Origin: DASUZB01 sp036377075
Lineage (GTDB): Bacteria > Actinomycetota > CALGFH01
DNA: 9,096 nucleotides
Reading direction: 5' to 3'
Assembly (NCBI GenBank): GCA_036377075.1
Contig: DASUZB010000051.1
Coordinates: 1 to 9,096 of the forward strand
Shown here piece after piece: positions 1 through 5,325 of the stretch; position 1 is the stretch's first letter; every line of letters begins with the position of its first letter. Made by a program: the position numbers and the translations under genes. Under the pieces are notes generated by a model that saw only the letters and a program-made list of their open reading frames with translations, was not told the origin of the DNA and made no database searches.

Positions 1-2
1 TC

Positions 3-83
3 GCAGGAAGGCCCATCCCAGAGCATGCACTTCTTGAGACTGATGATCTTTCCGATCCTGCTGACCGGGAAGACGAAGCATAA
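3..83 (+). CDS. Possible 3' end of an upstream gene (partial)
   Basis: The frame starting at base 3 is open from the left edge and ends at a TAA (81-83). It gives a 26-residue acidic tail containing PIPEHALLETDDLSDP, a composition plausible for the C-terminus of a real protein. A second frame (1-87, TGA) is also open but reads as a hydrophobic tail. The piece is too short to decide between them. Its codons do not show the strong G/C third-position bias of the other genes here, so it could be from a low-GC neighbour or be non-coding. I recognise no family. Confidence 0.22.
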   Translation, partial: AGRPIPEHALLETDDLSDPADREDEA

Positions 84-224
84 GTGAAGAAGCCGAATCG
101 CTGTTGCAGTTCGACTGCCATAGGGCGTCCTGTTGCTCTGGCCACACTTGGCTAATCTCGTGACACAAGGCTGAACGCGGTCTAGGGTCGGGCTCCTGCC
201 ACAGTGTACGTGCGCACATAAGCT
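84..224. other. Less GC-rich intergenic leader before vapBC
   Basis: This stretch is clearly poorer in G+C than the rest of the window and has no convincing reading frame. It contains the promoter and most of the palindrome annotated separately before the toxin-antitoxin pair. The drop in G+C fits an intergenic regulatory region or the edge of an inserted accessory cassette; the window does not extend far enough left to decide. Confidence 0.5.
160..188 (+). promoter_or_regulatory. Sigma-70-type promoter for vapBC
   Basis: A -35 box GTGACA (160-165, one mismatch to TTGACA) and a -10 box TAGGGT (183-188) are separated by exactly 17 bases. TAGGGT matches the TAGRRT -10 form known for principal-sigma promoters of streptomycetes. 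Transcription would start near 194-196, leaving a leader of about 35 nt before the ATG at 231. No other promoter in this window matches as well. The start site itself is inferred. Confidence 0.6.
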
Positions 225-227
225 GTG
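200..227. promoter_or_regulatory. Imperfect 28-bp palindrome, candidate VapBC operator
   Basis: The arms CACAG (200-204) and CTGTG (223-227) are centred on the same point as an inner perfect palindrome GTGCGCAC (210-217). In total 11 of 14 base pairs are symmetric. It lies a few bases downstream of the predicted transcription start and ends three bases before the ATG at 231. RHH antitoxins of VapBC systems typically repress their own operon by binding palindromes at the promoter, so this is the natural candidate operator. Confidence 0.55.
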
Positions 228-230
228 TTC

Positions 231-491
231 ATGATGAACGTGACCCTGTCGATCGACGAGGACCTCGTGGAGCGCGCCAGGGAGGTCGCCCGCCAGCAGG
301 GCAAGAGCCTCAACGCGCTGATCCGCGAGTACCTTCAGGGCCTCACCGCCGCCTCACGCGGCGAGAACCTGGCCGGGCAGTTCCAGCGCCTCTGGGCCGA
401 GCGGACCGGCCACTCCGGCGGCTCGCATTTCGACCGCGAGGCCCTCTACGAGGAGCGGATCGACCGCCGGCCAGGCGGCACCGGTGACTGA
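231..491 (+). CDS. vapB: VapB-type ribbon-helix-helix antitoxin
   Basis: This is a predicted antitoxin of 86 aa that should neutralise the PIN toxin encoded next to it and, with the toxin, repress the operon. The first 35 residues have the RHH pattern: a short beta strand with alternating residues (NVTLSIDEDL), helix A (VERAREVARQQG) and helix B after the KSLNALIREYL segment. The C-terminal half is charged and probably disordered until it wraps the toxin. The frame opens with a GTG at 225, but ATG 231 or ATG 234 gives the usual antitoxin N-terminus; neither has a clear ribosome-binding site. GTG 225 lies inside the palindrome. The stop overlaps the vapC start by 8 nt, so the pair is almost certainly co-translated. 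The RHH fold and toxin partnership are well supported. The vapB name is by context, since RHH antitoxins with PIN toxins are sometimes named differently. Confidence 0.85.
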   Translation: MMNVTLSIDEDLVERAREVARQQGKSLNALIREYLQGLTAASRGENLAGQFQRLWAERTGHSGGSHFDREALYEERIDRRPGGTGD

Positions 492-918
492 GCGGGTCTT
501 CATCGACACCAACGTCTTCGTCCACGCCGAGGACGAGGACGAGCCCGCCAAGCGCGCCGTGGCGCAGCGCCTGATCCAGGAGCTCGCCGCCGAGGAGCGG
601 GCGGTGGTCTCGACCCAGGTGCTGTCGGAGTACGTGGCGGCGGCGCGGCGCAAGCTGGGGCTGTCGCTGGCCGCCTGCCGCGAGGCCGTGCTGCTGATGT
701 GCCAGCTCCACGTCGTCGGCATCCGTCCCGAGCACGTCTTGGGCGCGATCGACCTGGCCAGCGTGCACTCGCTGTCGCCGTGGGACGCGCTGATCGTCCG
801 TGCCGCCTCGGCGTCGGGGTGCGCCCGCCTGCTGAGCGAGGACCTGAGCCACGGCCAGGTGATCGACGGCGTCCGCGTCGAGAACCCCTTCAACGGCCGA
901 GAGTTCCCACAGCCCTAG
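484..918 (+). CDS. vapC: VapC-type PIN-domain ribonuclease toxin
   Basis: This 144-aa protein is a complete single PIN domain, normal length for VapC toxins. PIN toxins are Mg2+-dependent ribonucleases that cut tRNA or rRNA and stop growth when the antitoxin is lost. The acidic active-site residues are visible: Asp8 in FIDTNVFVHA, Glu49 in TQVLSEY, Asp101 in SPWDALIV and Asp120 in LLSEDLSHGQ. The C-terminal LSHGQVIDGVRVENPF is typical of this PIN subfamily. Translation starts at GTG 484, overlapping the last 8 nt of the antitoxin gene (GTGACTGA), which implies translational coupling. All catalytic positions are present, so the toxin looks intact and active. The RNA target cannot be read from the sequence. 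No clear terminator follows before the convergent nucleotidyltransferase, whose stop lies 94 bases downstream. Confidence 0.9.
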   Translation: MTERVFIDTNVFVHAEDEDEPAKRAVAQRLIQELAAEERAVVSTQVLSEYVAAARRKLGLSLAACREAVLLMCQLHVVGIRPEHVLGAIDLASVHSLSPWDALIVRAASASGCARLLSEDLSHGQVIDGVRVENPFNGREFPQP

Positions 919-1012
919 AGGCCGGGCGGGTGCGCCAGGTCGGCGACCGGAGGACCGGCTTCCCACCAACGCACTGCGACCTCCCACCCGCAAGGGTCAT
1001 CGGCGCCAGATT

Positions 1013-1771
1013 TCAGCCGTACCGCTCGACGAGCGCCGCGCGGACCTCCTCGACGGCACCGCGCAGTGCCTCGGGTGTGCTGCCAAGCCGCGCGAACAGG
1101 GGGATGAGCCCGTCCAAGCCGGCGCGGGCCACGACGTGCTTCTCGTTCAGCGCCCACTCGCCCCGGGCGGCGAGGCGGCCGTGCGCCGCCTCGACCACCG
1201 CCCGGGCGAGGGTGCCGGCGCAGCCAAGCGCGTCACCGCGTGCCGCGTAGACGTCCTCGGCGTAGCCGAGGGAGAGCCGCGCCGCCGCCGACCAGTACCG
1301 CGCCGCCCGCTCCCGAAGCACCGTGGGAAAGCCTGGCCGCGGGAGCGCACCCACCAGCACCCTGGCGATCGCCAGCTCCCCGACGACCACGTAGGTCGGG
1401 ATACCGGCCAGGTAGAACGGCAGCTGCTCGACCTCGAAGCGACCCTGCTCGGCCTCGGCGACGTGGTGCTCGACCTCGTCGAGGTCCCGGTAGATCAGGT
1501 CGACCCGCCGGCCGTCGATGGTGAGCCACGCGCCGCCGTTCATGACCCCGCCGCCCCACTCGCCGGGCGCGAACACCGTCCCTGGCCAGCCGAGCGCGCG
1601 GACGTCATCGGGGTCGAGCCGCCTTCGGTAGTACAGCCCGAAGTCCCAGTCGCTGTCGGGCCGGTGCCCTCCCTGGGCACGGGATCCGCCGAGGGTGACG
1701 GCGAGCACGCCGGGGATCGCCGCCGTCCGCTCGGCGATCAGCTCGGCGAACTGTCCGTCGTCGATGGCCAC
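1013..1771 (-). CDS. Nucleotidyltransferase domain protein (minimal NTase superfamily)
   Basis: This 252-aa protein has the signature of the DNA polymerase beta-like nucleotidyltransferase superfamily: LGGSRAQGG at about 27-35, then the metal-binding DxD in SDWDFGLYY (Asp41, Asp43), and a third acidic residue in VDLIYRD (Asp91). Residues from about 100 are mostly helical, as in the substrate-binding half of kanamycin-type nucleotidyltransferases; LNEKHVV near residue 210 is a notable motif. The family transfers a nucleoside monophosphate from NTP to a small molecule, protein or RNA end. The substrate is unknown, and antibiotic adenylylation is only one possibility. The frame is open up to 1918, but the extra 49 residues look non-coding. 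I chose GTG 1769-1771 because it is preceded by GGTGGAG at suitable spacing. An ATG at 1918 is the alternative. It is convergent with vapC. No HEPN partner gene lies beside it, so it is not a typical MNT-HEPN toxin-antitoxin. Confidence 0.8.
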   Translation of the reverse strand: MAIDDGQFAELIAERTAAIPGVLAVTLGGSRAQGGHRPDSDWDFGLYYRRRLDPDDVRALGWPGTVFAPGEWGGGVMNGGAWLTIDGRRVDLIYRDLDEVEHHVAEAEQGRFEVEQLPFYLAGIPTYVVVGELAIARVLVGALPRPGFPTVLRERAARYWSAAARLSLGYAEDVYAARGDALGCAGTLARAVVEAAHGRLAARGEWALNEKHVVARAGLDGLIPLFARLGSTPEALRGAVEEVRAALVERYG

Positions 1772-1837
1772 CGCGCTCCACCACCGAATGTGACCTCGAT
1801 GCACCGGGAGGACCCTTGCGACCTGCCAGGGGTCTTC

Positions 1838-1859
1838 ACCGTACCCGCGTGATGGGTAC
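1838..1859 (-). promoter_or_regulatory. Possible -10 box and inverted repeat upstream of the nucleotidyltransferase
   Basis: Perfect 6-bp arms GTACCC (1841-1846) and GGGTAC (1854-1859) flank a 7-base spacer. On the minus strand the sequence TACGGT (1843 to 1838) fits the TANNNT pattern of actinobacterial -10 boxes and overlaps one arm. No good -35 box is present. The placement, about 70 to 90 bases before the GTG start, suits an operator or promoter, but the evidence is the symmetry alone. Confidence 0.3.
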
Positions 1860-2120
1860 CGACGACTCGCCGCCGGACGAAGGCAGGTTCCCAGTCGCCC
1901 CCCGGCTGCCGTCGCCACCCGTCCCCGGGTTCAGGCGTTGCCCGCAAGTCGAAGCCGGCGCCGGCCGAGCAGCGGCTGCAGTGTCCGCATCTCCGTGGCG
2001 AAGCCCGGGTCCCACGGGAACCGGTGGCACTGGTCGGGCAGGACCACCCCGGTTGTGGAACGAAGGGCCGGCCGCTTTGGCTCGAACGGCCGCCTCTGGC
2101 TGGAAGGTGAACTTCGCGGC

Positions 2121-2135
2121 ATGACGCTTCGTCAT
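2121..2135. repeat. Perfect 6-bp inverted repeat with 3-base centre
   Basis: ATGACG (2121-2126) and CGTCAT (2130-2135) flank CTT. It could be a small operator or a short hairpin. It lies about 330 bases upstream of the glucosidase start and roughly 55 bases before the LacI-like palindrome. No protein family is suggested by the motif itself. Confidence 0.35.
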
Positions 2136-2188
2136 GGGGATTCTGGGCATCTTGTTTCCGTCGGTTCGGGAACGACAGGTTTCAGCCT

Positions 2189-2202
2189 CGCAAGCGCTTT
2201 CG
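2189..2202. promoter_or_regulatory. LacI-family-like operator upstream of the GH3 gene
   Basis: CGCAAGCGCTTTCG contains the perfect 8-bp core AAGCGCTT and is symmetric at 6 of 7 pairs. A central CG step inside an even-spaced palindrome of about 14 bp is the usual form of LacI-family operators, such as CcpA cre sites and the CebR/CelR cellulose-utilisation operators of actinobacteria (GAGCGCTC core). Its position before a beta-glucosidase suits sugar-responsive repression. A weak promoter (TTGTTT 2152-2157, CAGGTT 2176-2181, 18-base spacing) would place transcription start on the site. The regulator is not encoded in the window. Confidence 0.45.
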
Positions 2203-2204
2203 CA

Positions 2205-2226
2205 GCCGGTTCGAGCCGGAACCGGC
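2205..2226. repeat. 8-bp inverted repeat (hairpin) in the glucosidase leader
   Basis: GCCGGTTC (2205-2212) and GAACCGGC (2219-2226) are perfect arms with a 6-base loop, starting three bases after the LacI-like palindrome. No T-run follows, so it is not a standard terminator. It could be a second operator half or a structured leader element. Confidence 0.4.
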
Positions 2227-2355
2227 CGACGCGCGGCTAGGGGGTGGCATGGTCGTAGCGGTGGCGAGTTGGCGCGGAAGCCGCGTGCTGGCCATGGAGC
2301 GCGCCCGGGTCAGGGGCCCGCCCATGGCTCGTCCGCATCCGGGCTGCATTGCATC

Positions 2356-2371
2356 CGGCAAGGACTTGCCG
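2356..2371. promoter_or_regulatory. 16-bp near-perfect palindrome in the glucosidase 5' region
   Basis: Arms CGGCAAG (2356-2362) and CTTGCCG (2365-2371) flank a 2-base centre (GA). So short a spacer suggests a dimeric repressor site on DNA rather than an RNA hairpin. It lies about 90 bases before the start codon, where a proximal promoter could be. No matching -10/-35 pair was seen. Confidence 0.4.
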
Positions 2372-2450
2372 CTTGAGGCGTCGGGCAGGGAAGCCCCCGC
2401 CGCCACCTCCCCATGAAGCGGCCTCCCTCCAACAAGGACTGGTTCCACTG

Positions 2451-2458
2451 AGGAGGAG
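2451..2458 (+). promoter_or_regulatory. Strong ribosome-binding site that fixes the GH3 start
   Basis: AGGAGGAG lies 4 bases before ATG 2463. It decides the start over the in-frame ATG at 2349: the extra 38 residues would be arginine/proline-rich, and they would bury the signal peptide. Confidence 0.85.
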
Positions 2459-2462
2459 ATCC

Positions 2463-4778
2463 ATGCGGTGGTTCAGGTTCAGGACCACGGTCGCCGTGAC
2501 GGTCCTGACGCTCGTCCTGGCGGCGGCGAGTGGCGTGGTGGTGGCCGCTTCGCAGTCGAGCGACGAGAAGGCGCTCCAACCGACCCGGCAGCAAGCCGAC
2601 CAGGCCATCGAGCGGCGGGTGAACGACCTGCTCTCGAAGATGACGCTCGAGGAGAAGCTGGAGCAGATCCAGTTGCTGCCGGACTTCCTGGTCACCGACC
2701 AGGAAGTGCGCGACGGGCTCGGCTCGGTCCTGAGCGTGACCGACCCGAAGCGGATCCACGAGCTCCAGCGCATCGCCGTGGAGGACTCGCGGCTGCACAT
2801 CCCGATGATGTTCGCCTTCGACACCATCCACGGCTTCCGTACGATCTTCCCGATCCCGCTCGCTGCCGGGTCGAGCTTCGATCCGAAGGTGGCGTCGGAC
2901 GACCACACGTACGGCGCGCGCGAGTCGGCCGCGGTCGGCCTCAAGCAGACCTACGCGCCGATGGTCGACGTCTCGCACGAGCCGCGCTGGGGCCGGATCT
3001 CCGAGGCCGCCGGCGAGGACCCCTACCTGAACTCGGTGATGGCGGCCGCGCGCGTCAAGGCGATCCAGGGGAACGACTACAGCGCGCCCGACAAGGAAGT
3101 GGCCAGCCCCAAGCACTTCGCCGCCTACGGCCAGCCGGAGAGCGGCCGTGACTACAACACCACCGACATGTCCGAGCAGCGGCTGTGGAACTTCTACCTG
3201 CCGCCGTTCAAGGCCGCGGTCGACGCCGGCGCGGACACCTTCATGTGCTCGTTCAACGCCATCAGCGGCGTCCCGGGCTGCGGCAACGACCACACGCTGA
3301 ACCAGATCCTCAAGGGCAAGTGGGGCTTCGACGGGTTCGTCGAGAGCGACTGGACCGCGGTGAAGGAGATGCGCGCCTGCCCACCGGTGAAGCCCGACAG
3401 CGGCGAGTGCGGGCACGGGGTCGCCGCCGACGGTCCCGCCGCCGCGGCGCTGGCGCTCAACTCCGGCGTGGACTCCGAGATGACCAGCACGCTCATCCGC
3501 GACTACGGCGCGCAGCTGCTCAGCGAGGGGCGCATCTCGATGCGCCGGATCGACGACGCGGTGCGCAGGATCCTGCGGGTCAAGTTCCGCGCCGGCCTGT
3601 TCGAGCACCCGTACGCGCCGGTCGACCCCGACAAGGCCGAGGCGGAGATGCTCAAGCCCGACGCGGTGGCGGCCGCGCGCAACGCCGCCGGCCGCTCGAT
3701 GGTGCTGCTGCAGAACAAGGGCAACGTCCTGCCGCTCGACCCTGGCAAGAAGACGGCGGTGATCGGGCCGCTCGCCAAGGACCAGCACGACATGCTCGGT
3801 CCGTGGTGGGGCGCCGGCCGTGACGAGGACGCGGTGACCATCTTCGACGGCATCAACGAGCAGAGTCCCGGCGCGACCTACGCCCAGGGCTGCAAGCTCT
3901 CCAACGCCGAGCCGCCGACCGACGACCCGGAGGGATGCGGCTCCGACGCCGGGTTCGCCGAGGCGGTGGACGTCGCGAAGGCGGCGGACCAGGTGGTGCT
4001 CGTCGTGGGCGAGTCGCGCGAGATGAGCGGGGAGGCGGCGGCGCGCAGCACGCTCGACCTCCCGGGCAGGCAGGAGGAGCTGCTCCGGGCGATCAAGGCG
4101 ACCGGGAAGCCGGTCGCGGTCGTCCTGCTCAACGGCCGCCCCCTGGCGCTCGAGGACGTGGTCGGCGACGCCCCCGCCCTCCTCGAGGCATGGTTCCCGG
4201 GCGTGCAGGCCGGCCCCGCCGTCGCCGACGTGGTGTTCGGCAAGGTCAACCCGGGCGGCAAGCTGCCGGTCTCGTTCCCGCGCCGGCTCGGCCAGGTGCC
4301 GATCTACTACAACCACGAGCAGACCGGCCGGCCCTGCAACCCCGACTCGAAGTACAACTCGCGCCACCGCGACATCCCGAGCTGCGCGCCGCTGTTCACG
4401 TTCGGCTACGGGCTCAGCTACACGACCTTCGAGGTCTCGGACCTGCACCTGAGCTCCTCGACGGTGTCGAAGAACGGCAGCCTCGAGGCCTCCGTGACGG
4501 TGAAGAACACCGGCACCCGCAAGGGTGACGAGGTGGTGCAGCTCTACATCCACGACCCGGTCGCCAGCATCTCGCAGCCGGTCCGCCGACTGCGGGGGTT
4601 CGAGCGCGTGACGCTCGACCCGGGCCAGTCGCGCAAGGTCACGTTCACGCTCGACAAGGACGACTTCGGCTTCTACGACAACAGCGGCAAGCTGGTCGTC
4701 GAGCCGGGCCAGATCGACGTCTACGCCGGCGACAGCTCGGACGCGACCATGACGCAATCGTTCACGGTGAAGGGGTAG
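2463..4778 (+). CDS. Secreted glycoside hydrolase family 3 beta-glucosidase (BglX type)
   Basis: This 771-aa protein is close in length and domain order to periplasmic beta-glucosidase BglX (about 765 aa). It should remove terminal beta-D-glucose, or a related sugar such as xylose, from oligosaccharides or glycosides outside the cytoplasm. Residues 1-30 form a signal peptide (MRWFRFRTTV, then a long hydrophobic run ending VVVAAS); no lipobox cysteine is seen. The GH3 N-terminal barrel spans roughly 45-375, with FAFDTIHG (Asp120), EPRWGR (Arg175-Arg178), the SPKHFAAYG motif (Lys217, His218) and the catalytic nucleophile Asp296 in GFVESDW. The second alpha/beta domain covers about 400-610; Glu524 in EMSGEAAARSTLDLPG is the probable acid/base. 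A fibronectin III-like domain (about 655-770, with GDEVVQLYIHDP) closes the protein. Catalytic residues are intact. No transporter or LacI regulator gene is adjacent, so it appears monocistronic, followed by a strong hairpin. Exact substrate is not readable; several GH3 proteins have other glycosidase activities. Confidence 0.92.
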   Translation: MRWFRFRTTVAVTVLTLVLAAASGVVVAASQSSDEKALQPTRQQADQAIERRVNDLLSKMTLEEKLEQIQLLPDFLVTDQEVRDGLGSVLSVTDPKRIHELQRIAVEDSRLHIPMMFAFDTIHGFRTIFPIPLAAGSSFDPKVASDDHTYGARESAAVGLKQTYAPMVDVSHEPRWGRISEAAGEDPYLNSVMAAARVKAIQGNDYSAPDKEVASPKHFAAYGQPESGRDYNTTDMSEQRLWNFYLPPFKAAVDAGADTFMCSFNAISGVPGCGNDHTLNQILKGKWGFDGFVESDWTAVKEMRACPPVKPDSGECGHGVAADGPAAAALALNSGVDSEMTSTLIRDYGAQLLSEGRISMRRIDDAVRRILRVKFRAGLFEHPYAPVDPDKAEAEMLKPDAVAAARNAAGRSMVLLQNKGNVLPLDPGKKTAVIGPLAKDQHDMLGPWWGAGRDEDAVTIFDGINEQSPGATYAQGCKLSNAEPPTDDPEGCGSDAGFAEAVDVAKAADQVVLVVGESREMSGEAAARSTLDLPGRQEELLRAIKATGKPVAVVLLNGRPLALEDVVGDAPALLEAWFPGVQAGPAVADVVFGKVNPGGKLPVSFPRRLGQVPIYYNHEQTGRPCNPDSKYNSRHRDIPSCAPLFTFGYGLSYTTFEVSDLHLSSSTVSKNGSLEASVTVKNTGTRKGDEVVQLYIHDPVASISQPVRRLRGFERVTLDPGQSRKVTFTLDKDDFGFYDNSGKLVVEPGQIDVYAGDSSDATMTQSFTVKG

Positions 4779-4783
4779 CGCAC

Positions 4784-4824
4784 CGCCGAGGCGCCCCGGC
4801 CAGGGAGGCCGGGGCGCCTCGGCG
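4784..4824. terminator. Perfect 18-bp hairpin between convergent genes
   Basis: Arms 4784-4801 and 4807-4824 are perfectly complementary over 18 bp, with a 5-base loop (AGGGA). The stem begins 5 bases after the glucosidase stop, and its far arm ends 15 bases from the stop of the convergent SnoaL-like gene. Neither side has a T-tract, but GC-rich actinobacterial terminators often lack one. Its symmetry lets it serve both genes. Confidence 0.85.
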
Positions 4825-4839
4825 CTCACCGGTGCGAGG

Positions 4840-5229
4840 TCAGCCGGCGACCGGCTCCTCGATCCGCTGGGCCCACTGGGCGCGCCAGGCCGGTGGCTCG
4901 AACGGCTCGCCGTAGTAGCGGGTCTCCCTCCAGATCTTGCCGTCGCGGAACTCGTGGATGTTGACGCCGTGGAAGACCTTGCCGTCGGCGTAGCGGATGA
5001 CCGCCTCGGTGGTCCAGACGTCGCCGCCGCCGGTCAACCGGCGCAGGCGGATCTCGGGCGCGCCGCCCGGGAAGTGCTCCTGGAGCCGGCGGAGGCCCTC
5101 ACGGTCCAGCCGCTCGCCCGACTGCGGGAACTCCACGGTGAAGTCCTCGTGGCGGGCCTCGTACTCCACCGCCGGGTCCATGACCTCGAAGAACCGCTCG
5201 GCGAGCTCGCGCACCTCGTGCTCCTGCAT
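4840..5229 (-). CDS. SnoaL-like / NTF2-family small protein
   Basis: This 129-aa protein fits the NTF2-like (SnoaL-like, ketosteroid-isomerase-like) cone fold in length and pattern. An N-terminal helical segment (EVRELAERFFEVMD) is followed by beta-strand pieces typical of the fold: ahead of the C-terminus come VWTTEAVIRYADGKVFHGVN and then IHEFRDGKIWRETRYYGEPF. The end (PPAWRAQWAQRIEE) is common in members annotated only as nuclear transport factor 2 family. Members include polyketide cyclases, isomerases and many small-molecule-binding proteins of unknown role, so no reaction is assigned. ATG 5229 is chosen because AAGGAGGAGC (plus-strand 5234-5243) sits 4 bases upstream of it. The frame remains open far upstream, but that part is only the antisense of the regulator gene. 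It is divergent from the SARP regulator with 96 bases between starts, which suggests it is a target of that regulator. Confidence 0.8.
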   Translation of the reverse strand: MQEHEVRELAERFFEVMDPAVEYEARHEDFTVEFPQSGERLDREGLRRLQEHFPGGAPEIRLRRLTGGGDVWTTEAVIRYADGKVFHGVNIHEFRDGKIWRETRYYGEPFEPPAWRAQWAQRIEEPVAG

Positions 5230-5255
5230 GATTGCTCCTCCTTGGTGGTGGCAGT

Positions 5256-5269
5256 TCGTGGTGCCACGA
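5256..5269. promoter_or_regulatory. 14-bp palindrome in the divergent promoter region
   Basis: TCGTGG (5256-5261) and CCACGA (5264-5269) are perfect 6-bp arms around TG. An overlapping, wider pair GTGGCA (5248-5253) and TGCCAC (5262-5267) is also perfect, so two alternative dyads share the right arm. The site lies 27 to 40 bases before the SnoaL-like ATG, where its transcription start and -10 box are expected, so a bound repressor would block that gene. Confidence 0.4.
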
Positions 5270-5309
5270 TGAGCCGGCCGGCTGGCGTGGCGCTGCCGGT
5301 TCGCTGTGG
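5266..5309 (-). promoter_or_regulatory. Three heptad repeats at 11-bp spacing: candidate SARP binding site and promoter
   Basis: GCTGGCG (5281-5287), GCTGCCG (5292-5298) and GCTGTGG (5303-5309) share GCTGnnG and start exactly 11 bases apart. SARP regulators bind direct heptamer repeats on one face of the helix, at 11-bp (or 22-bp) period, about 8 bp upstream of a -10 box. Read toward the SnoaL-like gene, a -10-like CATCGT (5271 to 5266) follows 9 bases after the last repeat. The nearest repeat is only 16 bases before the regulator's own ATG, so the layout suits activation of the minus-strand gene better than of the regulator. Confidence 0.45.
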
Positions 5310-5325
5310 GGTGCGAGGCGGGGGA

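Larger units (their letters stand above)
1860..2450. other. Long gene-poor region before the glucosidase, with inverted repeats
   Basis: Together with its flanks, roughly 690 bases separate the nucleotidyltransferase start (1771) and the glucosidase start (2463) without a convincing gene. Open frames on both strands give arginine/glycine/proline-rich peptides typical of GC-rich non-coding DNA. The one possible exception is a 63-aa minus-strand frame (1931-2122) whose C-terminal part, FPWDPGFATEMRTLQPLLG onward, reads more like protein; it may be a gene remnant. The right half holds several short inverted repeats (2121-2135, 2189-2202, 2205-2226, 2356-2371) and an 8-bp direct repeat GCATCCGG (2335-2342 and 2351-2358). 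Confidence 0.5.

Noticed and set aside
343..993. Minus-strand frame of 216 codons across vapBC
   Set aside because: It lies opposite two well-supported overlapping genes and is rich in arginine, glycine and alanine without any recognisable motif.
1772..1918. N-terminal extension of the nucleotidyltransferase
   Set aside because: The extra 49 residues do not look like protein and cover the inverted repeat and -10-like box; GTG 1771 has a plausible GGTGGAG before it.
2205..2226. Intrinsic terminator
   Set aside because: The 8-bp stem has no following T-run, and no gene ends upstream on the plus strand.
1938..2240. Plus-strand frame of 100 codons in the glucosidase upstream region
   Set aside because: Serine/glycine/arginine-rich without motif or ribosome-binding site, and it runs through three of the inverted repeats.
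2349..2462. Upstream ATG start for the glucosidase
   Set aside because: The added 38 residues are arginine/proline-rich, precede a normal signal peptide and have no ribosome-binding site, unlike ATG 2463.
2310..4829. A minus-strand open frame of 839 codons antisense to the glucosidase
   Set aside because: Histidine/arginine/leucine-rich low-complexity translation with no domain, opposite a gene with intact GH3 motifs; a GC-rich shadow frame.
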